A DNA stretch of 40,710 nt from Candidatus Altarchaeota archaeon. GTDB taxonomy: Archaea; SpSt-1190; DYHY01. The stretch covers positions 1 to 40,710 of the forward strand of contig JAUXGB010000002.1 of assembly GCA_030622515.1 (NCBI GenBank), in the 5' to 3' direction. Made by a program: the position numbers and the translations under genes. Below are positions 31,795 to 39,295 of the stretch, one piece after another. The notes under the pieces were generated by a model that was given only the letters and a program-made list of their open reading frames with translations, was not told where the DNA came from and did no database searches. The stretch's first letter is position 1, and the number at the start of each line of letters is the position of its first letter.

Positions 31795-32742
31795 TTAAGC
31801 TTGAATTATGCCTTTTATAATCTTTGCTGCCTCTTCAACGCCTTTTTTAGCTTCGCAGGTTAGGTTTGCTGAAGCTGCGCCACCATGGCCTCCGCCAGAA
31901 CCGCCAAGCTTCTTCCCAAGCGGCTCAAACACCTGCTTGCCAAGGTGAATCTTGCTTTCCATCCTCCAGGCTGCCCGTCCGCTTATCCTGCAGCCGTCGC
32001 TCTTCTCAGCGCCAACAACAGCAATGTCGGCCCCTGCCCGGATAAGCGTGCCTGCAACAACAGCCTCAAAGCTGCCGGCTAGACTGCTTGCCAAAAGAAA
32101 ATCGCCAAGCCTTTCCAGCTTGACATTCTTCATCGCCTTGAGGACCGCTATCTTCTCGGATACGTCTGGAGAAGTGCGAAGCAGCTGGACCGCTTCCTTT
32201 GTCTTCAGCTTGTATTTTGAAACTATCTCGGCAAGGGTTTTGAATGTATCAACATCACCAAGGGAGGTGTGCTGGGTATCTGCAAAGATTCCGGCCACCA
32301 TGGCCTTTGCCGACTTCTCGCTAAGCTCTTTCCCGTCCTCCTTAAGCAGCTTGTAGATTACCTCGCAGCACGAAGGCCTTTCCTCCAAAAGGTAGTTTTT
32401 GGTTTTGTTGCTGAACTCCTTGCGGGAATAGTGGTGGTCAATGATGGCAATAACCTTCAGCTTGTCGAAATTGTAGGGAGAGACCTGATCAGGGCTTGGC
32501 ACATCCAGCAGGACCACCCCGTCAAAATTGTCCGCATTAGGGTTGATTTCAACCGTGTATCCAAGCGCGGTTGCCATATTCCTCGCCGACCTGTTTATGC
32601 TTTCAGGGGCACCAATCGAAATCAAGGCGTCTTCCGAATAAGCCTCAGCAATCGCAATTGCGCAAGCGACCCCGTCAGCATCGCCATTGTGGTGCGTAAG
32701 TAACAGCACCTTCTTTCCTTTAATCAAAGAGGATAGTTTCAT
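31795..32742 (-). CDS. DHH/DHHA1 family phosphoesterase
   Basis: 315 residues. The DHH domain has THHNGDADGVA, LLDVPSP and IIDHHYSRKEF, the metal-binding motifs. The C-terminal DHHA1 domain ends with GGSGGGHGGAASA. Archaeal members of this position are RecJ-like or oligonucleotide/cyclic-dinucleotide phosphodiesterases; substrate cannot be decided here. The start overlaps the prefoldin beta stop (ATGA), the conserved archaeal arrangement of prefoldin beta followed by a DHH gene. Confidence 0.9.
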   Translation of the reverse strand: MKLSSLIKGKKVLLLTHHNGDADGVACAIAIAEAYSEDALISIGAPESINRSARNMATALGYTVEINPNADNFDGVVLLDVPSPDQVSPYNFDKLKVIAIIDHHYSRKEFSNKTKNYLLEERPSCCEVIYKLLKEDGKELSEKSAKAMVAGIFADTQHTSLGDVDTFKTLAEIVSKYKLKTKEAVQLLRTSPDVSEKIAVLKAMKNVKLERLGDFLLASSLAGSFEAVVAGTLIRAGADIAVVGAEKSDGCRISGRAAWRMESKIHLGKQVFEPLGKKLGGSGGGHGGAASANLTCEAKKGVEEAAKIIKGIIQA

Positions 32743-33092
32743 CCTGAAAGTCCCTGAAGGTGAGGCTTTAGCTTTTCGCCAAGGGCCTTTATCCTGTCAC
32801 CCAGCCTCTTCTCCTGTGCCTCAATCGTCTTAAGCCTCAATCCAATCTTCTCCTTCGAGTCCTTGAGATATTTCTGAACATCATCTTTCTTCGACTTTAC
32901 AAGAATCGGGCCAACCGCCCTGAAGACATCACCGGCAGAATCCTTCAACGCATCTTCAGCAGATTCCATCTCGAGGCTTTGTATCTCCAGCTGCTGGCGC
33001 TGAAGTGCCATTACCTGAGCCTGCTGCTGGTACTGCTGGATTTGCATCAGCAGGTGCTTTATTTCATCCTCTTTATTCTTGTCAACTTTCAT
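32739..33092 (-). CDS. pfdB: Prefoldin beta subunit
   Basis: 117 residues. Two coiled-coil arms (residues 5-45, Gln-rich, and 75-112) flank the short beta-hairpin VFRAVGPILVKSKKDDVQKYL, the signature of prefoldin beta. It forms the hexameric jellyfish chaperone with prefoldin alpha and hands clients to the thermosome, whose gene is at 10649. The ATG directly follows the rpoP stop (TAGATG). Confidence 0.92.
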   Translation of the reverse strand: MKVDKNKEDEIKHLLMQIQQYQQQAQVMALQRQQLEIQSLEMESAEDALKDSAGDVFRAVGPILVKSKKDDVQKYLKDSKEKIGLRLKTIEAQEKRLGDRIKALGEKLKPHLQGLSG

Positions 33093-33227
33093 CTATCTCG
33101 CCTTAACCGTCTTGACAGCCCCGCTTCTTTTTTTCATAAGGACCTTGTACCCGCAGAAGGGGCATCTTATCTTTTTGAAATCCTCATCAAGTTCAACATT
33201 TTTCCCGCATCTCATGCAAACATACAT
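33093..33227 (-). CDS. rpoP: RNA polymerase subunit P (Rpb12/RPC10 homologue)
   Basis: A 44-codon gene. The protein starts MYVCMRCGKNVEL and contains CPFCGYKVL, a four-Cys zinc ribbon, and ends RSGAVKTVKAR, the conserved tail of RpoP. It fits exactly between eL43 and prefoldin beta, with TAGATG at both junctions, so the three are one operon. Confidence 0.93.
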   Translation of the reverse strand: MYVCMRCGKNVELDEDFKKIRCPFCGYKVLMKKRSGAVKTVKAR

Positions 33228-33497
33228 CTAGGCACTCTCCTTTTTCTTCATCTCTTCAGAGGCTGCAAAAATCTTGGCAACGCCGGCCTTTGGCTTGTAA
33301 GCGCCTCCGGCAAACTTGGCACCGCACTTTTTACAAAGCCAGATTCCGGAACCAACCCGCTTCACCCTTTGGTAGGTGCAGACCGGGCACGGGTGCTTTT
33401 TCTTCTGGACCTTCTCAATCTCGGCTACATTTTTCCTAATCCTAGTCCCGTATCTGGAGCCAAACCTGCCAGTAGAAAGCGATTTCTTGGTTGCCAT
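33228..33497 (-). CDS. rpl37ae: Large ribosomal subunit protein eL43 (L37Ae)
   Basis: An 89-residue ribosomal protein with the start TKKSLSTGRFGSRYGTRIRK, a zinc ribbon (CPVC and CKKC) and GGAYKP, all characteristic of L37Ae. It heads the minus-strand cluster: eL43, RpoP, prefoldin beta, DHH, then UPF0147, SepF, ZPR1, RpoK, eS17. A TTTTAAATAC element just upstream is the likely promoter. Confidence 0.94.
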   Translation of the reverse strand: MATKKSLSTGRFGSRYGTRIRKNVAEIEKVQKKKHPCPVCTYQRVKRVGSGIWLCKKCGAKFAGGAYKPKAGVAKIFAASEEMKKKESA

Positions 33498-33569
33498 GGC
33501 TAATGGCCGAAACCGCCCTTTTAAATACTTTTCACTTAAACACTAACGTACGAAACCATACTCTGATGA

Positions 33570-33604
33570 ACAAAAACTATTTAACCTTTCATGACACTAT
33601 ATAG
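33570..33604 (+). promoter_or_regulatory. Duplicated promoter module, copy 1
   Basis: ACAAAAACTATTTAAC (33570-33585) contains a TATA box and is followed 19 bases after the start of TATTTAAC by the palindrome CTATATAG (33597-33604). The same arrangement recurs at 33806. Confidence 0.55.
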
Positions 33605-33605
33605 C

Positions 33606-33782
33606 ATGGGAGGGGATAGCATGATTTTCAGGAAAAGAAGTGCAGAGCCGTACCTTGGGAGCAGCCCTTTCGACAGGGCACCGTCGCCAGAGCGGAGGAA
33701 GCCATACCTTCGCCCTGACATAGCCCTTATTCCCTACAGGCACGACTCGCCGTCAAGTTACGCAGAAATAGGGCTTGATTGA
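33606..33782 (+). CDS. Small Pro/Arg/Ser-rich unknown protein
   Basis: 58 residues from ATG 33606 (53 from ATG 33621, which has GAGGGG upstream). It is rich in Pro, Arg, Ser and Tyr (GSSPFDRAPSPERRKPYLRP, RHDSPSSYAEIG) and probably disordered. Not recognised. It shares a promoter module with the next gene and a loose SP-(F/Y)-D/E pattern with the two that follow. Confidence 0.55.
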   Translation: MGGDSMIFRKRSAEPYLGSSPFDRAPSPERRKPYLRPDIALIPYRHDSPSSYAEIGLD

Positions 33783-33805
33783 TGTACCAAAATGTACCCC
33801 AAGTG

Positions 33806-33843
33806 ACAAAAATTATTTAACTTAATAACTACCATATAGTAGT
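33806..33843 (+). promoter_or_regulatory. Duplicated promoter module, copy 2, with palindrome
   Basis: ACAAAAATTATTTAAC (33806-33821) differs from copy 1 at one base. ACTAC-CATATA-GTAGT (33828-33843) is an inverted repeat at the position where copy 1 has CTATATAG and would lie over the transcription start. Confidence 0.55.
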
Positions 33844-33858
33844 AGGAGTGTGTAAATC

Positions 33859-34104
33859 ATGGAAAAAGGAAAAGGCTACCTAACACTATCTGACGGACAT
33901 AAGGTGAAGGTTCCCGGGTCAAGGCTAACAGCATATGGACAGGGACAGGTTCCTTCAGGTCCTGAAAGCCCTTACGAACAGGATGCTAAAACGCCGTCAA
34001 GAGGCGCTGGCCATTATGGCGATATGGAGACCACTACATACCGTAGGGCCAAGGAAAAGTATGGCGACGGCAAAGATTTCGAAGGAAGGGAGTTCAAGCT
34101 CTGA
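33859..34104 (+). CDS. Small Gly/Pro/Tyr-rich protein with a QVPS-SPY repeat, copy 1
   Basis: 81 residues, probably disordered and not recognised. Residues 22-44 carry LTAYGQGQVPSGPESPYEQDAK, closely matched in the next gene by LTGYGTDQVPSPPASPYDEAK. The DNA in this stretch is also alike, pointing to a fairly recent duplication. GGAG precedes the ATG by about ten bases. The next gene begins 10 bases after its stop, so they form an operon. Confidence 0.65.
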   Translation: MEKGKGYLTLSDGHKVKVPGSRLTAYGQGQVPSGPESPYEQDAKTPSRGAGHYGDMETTTYRRAKEKYGDGKDFEGREFKL

Positions 34105-34114
34105 GGTGAGAAAG

Positions 34115-34477
34115 ATGACAGCAATCCTGCTTAAGCGAAAAGGAAAGATGCCAGTCAAGATGCCAACCGTTGTTCTCACAGGATATGGAACAGACCAGGT
34201 TCCTTCGCCTCCTGCAAGCCCTTACGATGAGGCCAAATTTGTCACAGGGTATGGCGAGCTTGGCGGCGGCCATGTGGTTAAAGACCCTCTCACAAAAGCT
34301 CCCAAGCACATTCCAAACATTATTACCAACTACTCCCGAATTGGCGCCAAGTTAGAGCCTGCAACCCCTTGGGCCCCTCGCGGCTATTCCGAACGACCTG
34401 TCCATCTAGACCCTGCCGACCTTATAGGCGGACACAATCCGGTCAGAAAGACAGCTTACAAAGAGAAAGAAGCCTGA
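34115..34477 (+). CDS. Small Gly/Pro/Tyr-rich protein with a QVPS-SPY repeat, copy 2
   Basis: 120 residues from ATG 34115, preceded by the strong Shine-Dalgarno sequence GAGGTGAG. The N-terminus is basic (LLKRKGKMPVKMP); residues 20-40 repeat the LTxYGxxQVPSxPxSPY motif of the preceding protein; the rest is rich in Pro, Gly, His and Tyr (ATPWAPRGYSERPVHLD). No known domain, no membrane segment. Likely disordered. Confidence 0.65.
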   Translation: MTAILLKRKGKMPVKMPTVVLTGYGTDQVPSPPASPYDEAKFVTGYGELGGGHVVKDPLTKAPKHIPNIITNYSRIGAKLEPATPWAPRGYSERPVHLDPADLIGGHNPVRKTAYKEKEA

Positions 34478-34538
34478 TTTTTGACAAAAGTATTACAAAG
34501 AAAACATTTATTACCTAGTAATACTCATAAAAGCTACT

Positions 34539-35636
34539 ATGAAAGCAATAGTCCTAGCAGGAGGTTTTGGAAAAAGGCTTCACCCACTCACAAAACTAAC
34601 CCCCAAGCCTCTTCTTCCAATTGTTGGCAAGCCGGTGATGGGCCACATAATTGACAGCCTCTACGCTGCAGGCGTCCGCGAAGTCATTGTCTCCGTGAAC
34701 AAGGCTCATGAAAAGGAACTGAGAAACTTCCTTGGAGACGGCACCAAGTTCGGTGTCAAGGCAAGCTATGTCGTTGAAGACAGCACAAGCGACGAGGCCA
34801 AGCCGGGAGCAGTCGGCGCCCTCGGACAGCTGGCGCAGAAGCTTGACAAAGACAGCAATTACATTGTTGCAGGGGCTGACAACTTTGCCCCTGAATTCGA
34901 CTTCGCCAGGCTTGCGGAGGCCCACAAAGCAGGCGGGGCAGTTGTCACCCTTGCCCTTAACAAGGTTACAGACAAGGGCGAGCTCAAGCACCTTGGCGTT
35001 GTCAAGACTGATGAAAATGGCAAGGTTGTCGCTTTTCAGGAAAAGCCAAATGTCGATGAGGCCATCTCCGACCTGGCTAACACAGCCTTCTTTGTCGCCA
35101 AGCCGGAATTTTTCCACAGGGTTACTGCGAAGTATGTCGCTGGCCAGAAAGCGGCCGGACGCAAGCCAGACAACCTTGGTGACATTTTCAAAAAGATGGT
35201 TGAATGGAACGACCATGTCCATTCCTACACCTTTGACGGGCTCTGGATTGATGTTGGAAACCCAAACGCCTACCTAAGGGCGACAAAATACCTTGTAAAG
35301 TCGGTATGCAACGGCAACGGCCCTGTGGTTGACTGGTCTGCCAGCTTCGACGCGGATGCGGCAGTTGTCGGCACCTCGATTATTGAGAAAAACGTCAAGG
35401 TCGGCCAGGGTTCCCTTGTAAAGGAAGGGTGCCACATTATGGAGAATGTCAAGATTGGCAAGGGCTGCATTGTTGAAGGCTCTGTGATTTTCCCAAATGC
35501 AGAAGTTGGTGACAACGCGAGGCTTCATAACTGCATTGTTACCGAGAATTCAATAGTGCCAAAAGGCCACATAAGCGAGAAGCCGAAAGTTCTTCACAAC
35601 GGCTCTACAGCTCCCCAACCAGAAGGCCTGCAGTAA
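34539..35636 (+). CDS. NDP-sugar pyrophosphorylase (sugar-1-phosphate nucleotidyltransferase)
   Basis: 365 residues. The N-terminal nucleotidyltransferase domain opens MKAIVLAGGFGKRLHPLTKL with TPKPLLPI, the nucleotide-binding signature, and has FQEKP and GLWIDVGNP. From about residue 275 a left-handed beta-helix of hexapeptide repeats follows (VGTSIIEKNVKVGQGSLV, NVKIGKGCIVEGSVI). It makes a nucleotide sugar such as UDP- or dTDP-glucose, which could feed the glycosyltransferase at 1558 or cell-surface glycans. It overlaps the convergent kinase gene by 32 bases. Confidence 0.88.
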   Translation: MKAIVLAGGFGKRLHPLTKLTPKPLLPIVGKPVMGHIIDSLYAAGVREVIVSVNKAHEKELRNFLGDGTKFGVKASYVVEDSTSDEAKPGAVGALGQLAQKLDKDSNYIVAGADNFAPEFDFARLAEAHKAGGAVVTLALNKVTDKGELKHLGVVKTDENGKVVAFQEKPNVDEAISDLANTAFFVAKPEFFHRVTAKYVAGQKAAGRKPDNLGDIFKKMVEWNDHVHSYTFDGLWIDVGNPNAYLRATKYLVKSVCNGNGPVVDWSASFDADAAVVGTSIIEKNVKVGQGSLVKEGCHIMENVKIGKGCIVEGSVIFPNAEVGDNARLHNCIVTENSIVPKGHISEKPKVLHNGSTAPQPEGLQ

Positions 35637-36810
35637 AGGCATCGCCAAGCCCCAAAGTTGTTTTCGCTCTGATTGGTTTGTTGAAGCAGATTGCAACCTG
35701 CCCGCGGACCTCGCATTCAATTTGCTTATCGGCCACGCGGGACACATCCTTCCATGTTGGCGTTCGTCCGCAGGAAGCTTTCGCCTTCGCCACAAGATTC
35801 CCAAGCGCAAGCGCCTTCAGTTCCTTCTTCGAAGAAAGCCTCGAGCCTTTTGAAACGACAGAAAACGAATGCTCCCTTGCATGCACCACCAGCCTCTCCA
35901 GCTTGGCCCTTGAGGCCAGCTTTCTTCCAGCCCTGACTTGCGCCTCCAACCCCTCAAGCCTTCCCTTTGAAAAAAGTTCCAGTTCTGTTTCATCCATCCC
36001 AACCCGGCCACAGAGCGGGAAAACCTCCTTTAGCAGATAATTCCCGACCCCCCTCTTTCTCATGTCGCCAAGTTCAAGGTGAATAGCAAGCTTCGGGTTG
36101 AATTTTTTCAGCTCGCCTATAACCTCTTTCGCCTTGAGAATGTCCTTGGTGTCCTCGGCAAGAGGAAATCCTGCCACCAGACAGGTGTTGGCGTGATGCG
36201 CCAGCTTATGAAGGGAGTGGGCAAAGTGCGGGTTCACCCTCATCCTTGAATTAATCCTGTCAAAAGTAGCGATAAACCTGTCGGTCTCCTTTGCAACCCT
36301 CTTCCCAAACCTCTGCCCCTTCCTGAAATTAAAAATCCAGTGGAACTCGCGCTCAGGACCGAAGGCAAGCTTACCTGCTGGAAGATACTTGATTCTTCCA
36401 TTATGGTCAAGCCTTGGGAACAAGATTTTGCTGTTGAGCAACTTCCCTTTCAATTCCGACAGGGAATAGGAGTGGCAATATACCTTTTTTGCTTTCAGCG
36501 AAGCAAGCGTTTCACTAACTATCCCTGCCTGCCCCCCGACCTGAAACTTAGCCTTGAAGTTTTTTCCAATCCAGTCGCAGACTTCCTGCGAAGCAATAAT
36601 AGATTCCCCGCCAGCCCCCTTCTCGACAAAGTAAGCAAGGGTCGACAGCAGCTGGTGTTGGTCATAAATCTCCCCGACCAGTTTCGGCTGCGGCAAGCTC
36701 ATCCCCTTCGGCAGCTTCACAACCCCGTCAACGCAGGTGTTGAAGGCGCAGAGGAATCGGCCTTTGGCAGCCTGTTTTTTCCCAAAACGAATTATCTCAG
36801 AGGCCAGCAT
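35605..36810 (-). CDS. ADP-dependent glucokinase/phosphofructokinase family kinase
   Basis: 401 residues of the ADP-dependent sugar kinase family of modified archaeal glycolysis. FLCAFNTCVDGV near the start binds substrate, FQVGGQAGIVSETLA is the Gly-rich segment, CGRVGMDETEL matches the metal-binding N-x-x-E-type region, and the C-terminal TTLGLGDAFTAGLL carries the GxGD catalytic Asp. Whether it phosphorylates glucose, fructose 6-phosphate or both cannot be told. It starts one base after the stop of the winged-helix-like gene upstream, so the two are co-transcribed. Confidence 0.88.
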   Translation of the reverse strand: MLASEIIRFGKKQAAKGRFLCAFNTCVDGVVKLPKGMSLPQPKLVGEIYDQHQLLSTLAYFVEKGAGGESIIASQEVCDWIGKNFKAKFQVGGQAGIVSETLASLKAKKVYCHSYSLSELKGKLLNSKILFPRLDHNGRIKYLPAGKLAFGPEREFHWIFNFRKGQRFGKRVAKETDRFIATFDRINSRMRVNPHFAHSLHKLAHHANTCLVAGFPLAEDTKDILKAKEVIGELKKFNPKLAIHLELGDMRKRGVGNYLLKEVFPLCGRVGMDETELELFSKGRLEGLEAQVRAGRKLASRAKLERLVVHAREHSFSVVSKGSRLSSKKELKALALGNLVAKAKASCGRTPTWKDVSRVADKQIECEVRGQVAICFNKPIRAKTTLGLGDAFTAGLLVGEL

Positions 36811-36811
36811 T

Positions 36812-37123
36812 TTACCCGCTCTCTATCTTGTGGATTTTCGCCTGCGCGACTGCAAGCCAGCTGGAAAGGCTTTCGTAGACCTTAGCGTACTTCTTTGTCG
36901 AAGGCCTGTAAAGGTAGCCTTTCTTTACCAGCTTGCCCATAAGGGTGCGAAGCCACTTGCGCTGCGCACTCTTCACGTTAAGCAGCCGCATGACATCCTC
37001 AAGCTTGAAGTGCTGGCCTGTCCTGAACTCCTTCTTGAGAACAGCGAGCGCAGCCGCGACCTTTGACCTGTCTGATTTGAAAGATGAAAGACTGAGGTGA
37101 GAAAGCATCTCTTCTTCGTCCAT
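36812..37123 (-). CDS. Small winged-helix-like protein, partner of the ADP-dependent kinase
   Basis: 103 residues from ATG 37123. Helical, with a helix-turn-helix-like stretch (FKLEDVMRLLNVKSAQRKWLRTLMGKLVKKGYLYRP), reminiscent of small archaeal winged-helix regulators; the family is not certain. CATTTATTCG on the minus strand lies about 25 bases before the ATG. It heads the operon with the ADP-dependent kinase (1-base gap) and could regulate it. Confidence 0.62.
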   Translation of the reverse strand: MDEEEMLSHLSLSSFKSDRSKVAAALAVLKKEFRTGQHFKLEDVMRLLNVKSAQRKWLRTLMGKLVKKGYLYRPSTKKYAKVYESLSSWLAVAQAKIHKIESG

Positions 37124-37143
37124 GGTTCTCAGGAAACAGGTTT

Positions 37144-37176
37144 CGAATAAATGTATATTGGTAAAAAGATATATGG
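37144..37176. promoter_or_regulatory. Divergent promoters between wHTH-kinase operon and 37198 gene
   Basis: CATTTATTCG (minus strand, 37144-37153) serves the ATG at 37123, and GATATATGG (plus strand, 37167-37175) serves the ATG at 37198, each at about 25 bases. Confidence 0.45.
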
Positions 37177-37197
37177 ACAATCGTTTATCTAGGGCTT

Positions 37198-37605
37198 ATG
37201 GGAAATCTTGAGATAAAAATCTACTCATACAACAAGGACGAAGTCGGCAAGCTCTCAGTCGTTGACGGCGGAATCAAGCTTGAGCTAACAAGCTACGGAC
37301 CCCTTGCCCTGCCTGCAGCAGCAGTCAGGTCAGCAACTTCCCTAAGGATAGGGAAGGTTGCCCAAAGCATCTATGCCCTGAGGGTTTTCCTCACCCTGCA
37401 GGAAGCGTTCAGGGTTAGGCAGCTGATGAAAGAGCTTAGGCTGGAGTTGCCAGACGGAAAACAGCTCAAGGGTTCGGCCATCTCAAACACCACGGGGGAA
37501 TATGTCGAGTTCTTTGTCGACCCGGTTGATGTTCTTGGCTACGACCAGCGGGAAAAACCGAAAGTTAGGCAGATAATTGACACAATAAACGGGGTCGGAA
37601 AGTAG
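37198..37605 (+). CDS. Unknown protein upstream of corA
   Basis: 135 residues, not recognised. An N-terminal all-beta part (EIKIYSYNKDEVGKLSVVDGGIKLEL) is followed by a helix-rich region (ALRVFLTLQEAFRVRQLMKELRLEL) and further strands (EYVEFFVDPVDVLGYD). Soluble. It has its own leaderless promoter; corA begins 38 bases after its stop. Confidence 0.68.
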   Translation: MGNLEIKIYSYNKDEVGKLSVVDGGIKLELTSYGPLALPAAAVRSATSLRIGKVAQSIYALRVFLTLQEAFRVRQLMKELRLELPDGKQLKGSAISNTTGEYVEFFVDPVDVLGYDQREKPKVRQIIDTINGVGK

Positions 37606-37643
37606 ATTTATAAAGGCACCCTCTATCTACTCTCCGTGATAAA

Positions 37644-38594
37644 ATGCTGCGCATACTTGGACACAAGAAAAGGGCAGTCGAAATCGATGTCAGGGAATTC
37701 GAGCCGCAGCGCGATATGAAATACTGGATTGACTGCCACGAACCAAAACCGGAAGAACTCCAGTTCATCGCCAAGACGACAAACATCCCTTTCTCAGTCA
37801 TCAAGTCGACTCTTGACGAGGAAGAACGACCTCGGGTCGAAGGTGAGCGCGGCTACTCAATAACAATTTTCAAGGTTCCTTACGAGAGCGAGGATTGGGA
37901 AAGCTTCACCGTCCCCGTAATAATCATCCAGTCGGGAAACTATTTTGTAACAATTCAGCTGAGGAACACCGATTCCATTGACAAGATTTTCAAGAAAGCC
38001 GCCAGCGGCGCAATCGACATCTTTGAGGAAGGCTCCCACTACAAAATCTACAGGATTATCAAGCAGGCTGTCCGCGGCTTCTTCCTCTCCCTCGACACGA
38101 TAGAGAAAAAAATAGACCTTATCGAGGACGCAATCCTGGCCAACACGAAAGAGAACCTTTCCGAGCAGATATTCAGGTCAAAGAAGAGGTTGATTTACTT
38201 CCACAAGGCACTGGTCGCCAACAGGGAGGTAATTATGACTATCGAGGGCGGCTTCCTCGGCAGGCTTCAACCAAAAGACCGCCAAAGGTATAGGGCAGTC
38301 TACAATGATATTGTCCAGCTAATCGATGTGGCAGGAACCCACAGGGACATCCTGACCGGCGCCCTTGACTTCTATCTCGCAAACGCCTCCAACAGGCTGA
38401 ACGAAATCATGTACAAACTGACACTAATCGCCGCACTCTTCGTTATCCCAACCGTCGTTTCATCAATCTATGGCATGAACATCGATTTTCTTCCCTTTTC
38501 CAAAGGACCCCACAGCTTCACAATCCTCATGACAATAATGATTGTCTTTACCCTCACCGCCCTCGGCTTTTTCAGAATAAAGAAGTGGATATAG
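37644..38594 (+). CDS. corA: CorA-type divalent metal ion channel
   Basis: 316 residues. The N-terminal 240 are the cytoplasmic funnel domain, with long helices from about residue 140 (FFLSLDTIEKKIDLIEDAI). Two transmembrane segments lie at the C-terminus (LIAALFVIPTVVSSI and FTILMTIMIVFTLTALGFF), with the selectivity motif YGMN between them. It moves Mg2+ (or Co2+/Ni2+) down its gradient as a pentamer. Confidence 0.93.
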   Translation: MLRILGHKKRAVEIDVREFEPQRDMKYWIDCHEPKPEELQFIAKTTNIPFSVIKSTLDEEERPRVEGERGYSITIFKVPYESEDWESFTVPVIIIQSGNYFVTIQLRNTDSIDKIFKKAASGAIDIFEEGSHYKIYRIIKQAVRGFFLSLDTIEKKIDLIEDAILANTKENLSEQIFRSKKRLIYFHKALVANREVIMTIEGGFLGRLQPKDRQRYRAVYNDIVQLIDVAGTHRDILTGALDFYLANASNRLNEIMYKLTLIAALFVIPTVVSSIYGMNIDFLPFSKGPHSFTILMTIMIVFTLTALGFFRIKKWI

Positions 38595-38651
38595 CTCGCA
38601 AAACCACCCGAGAAGGGCAAAAATTAAATAGCATACCTATTTTTCTAGACT

Positions 38652-38897
38652 ATGGAAGAAGACCAGATGGAGCTTGAGGAGTTTCTCCAGCAGCTGGTCT
38701 CCCTGATTGACAAAAGGTTTGAAAAGCTCGAGAAGGAGATTTCAGGCTTCAAAGCCGACCTGTCCATGATAAAACATTCCTCCGGTTCCCTTCCTGACCT
38801 TCACAAGAGGCTTAACGAAGCTGAGAACCAAATCAAGGTGCTTCGCTCACGAAAAGAACCAAGCATAAGCACTGACCTGTTGAAGAGGCTTGAATGA
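38652..38897 (+). CDS. Coiled-coil protein, first of a coupled pair
   Basis: 81 residues, mostly a heptad-patterned helix (LVSLIDKRFEKLEKEISGF, LHKRLNEAENQIKVLRS). No known domain. It overlaps the next coiled-coil gene at its stop (ATGA), which suggests a heteromeric coiled coil. Confidence 0.66.
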   Translation: MEEDQMELEEFLQQLVSLIDKRFEKLEKEISGFKADLSMIKHSSGSLPDLHKRLNEAENQIKVLRSRKEPSISTDLLKRLE

Positions 38898-39295
38898 TGG
38901 AAGAATCCGAAAAACTGCTTGAACTTGTAGGCTTGTCCAGCGAGAACAAAGCCATAGCCGAGTCGCTCAAGTCAGAGCTTCGCGGCTTCTTTACAAAGCA
39001 GGAGGAGAAAATCAACCAGCTAAATTCAAAGCTCACCAAGCTTGAGAAGCTGATGGTTGACGACTATCCCGCTATCATTGCAAAAAGATTCCAGAACATG
39101 GAGTGGAAGGTTGTCAAGCTGTCCTCTTCCAGCAACGAATCTGTCGAGAGATTTTCCCAGCAGCTTCGCAACCTGCACCACAGGCTTGACGCTCTGGAAG
39201 AATTAGATAACGAGCGCTACATCAAGTCCCTGAAACTGCTTGCAGGAAAAGAGCCGGTGAAAATCAGTTCATCGCTCCTTGAGCAGTTCTATTAA
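38894..39295 (+). CDS. Coiled-coil protein, second of a coupled pair
   Basis: 133 residues, helical throughout (EEKINQLNSKLTKLEKLMV, ESVERFSQQLRNLHHRLDALEEL). The start is ATGATG, so either codon may be used. No known domain. The last 32 bases overlap the end of the convergent tRNA-dihydrouridine synthase gene, so its C-terminal residues are encoded opposite that gene. Confidence 0.66.
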   Translation: MMEESEKLLELVGLSSENKAIAESLKSELRGFFTKQEEKINQLNSKLTKLEKLMVDDYPAIIAKRFQNMEWKVVKLSSSSNESVERFSQQLRNLHHRLDALEELDNERYIKSLKLLAGKEPVKISSSLLEQFY

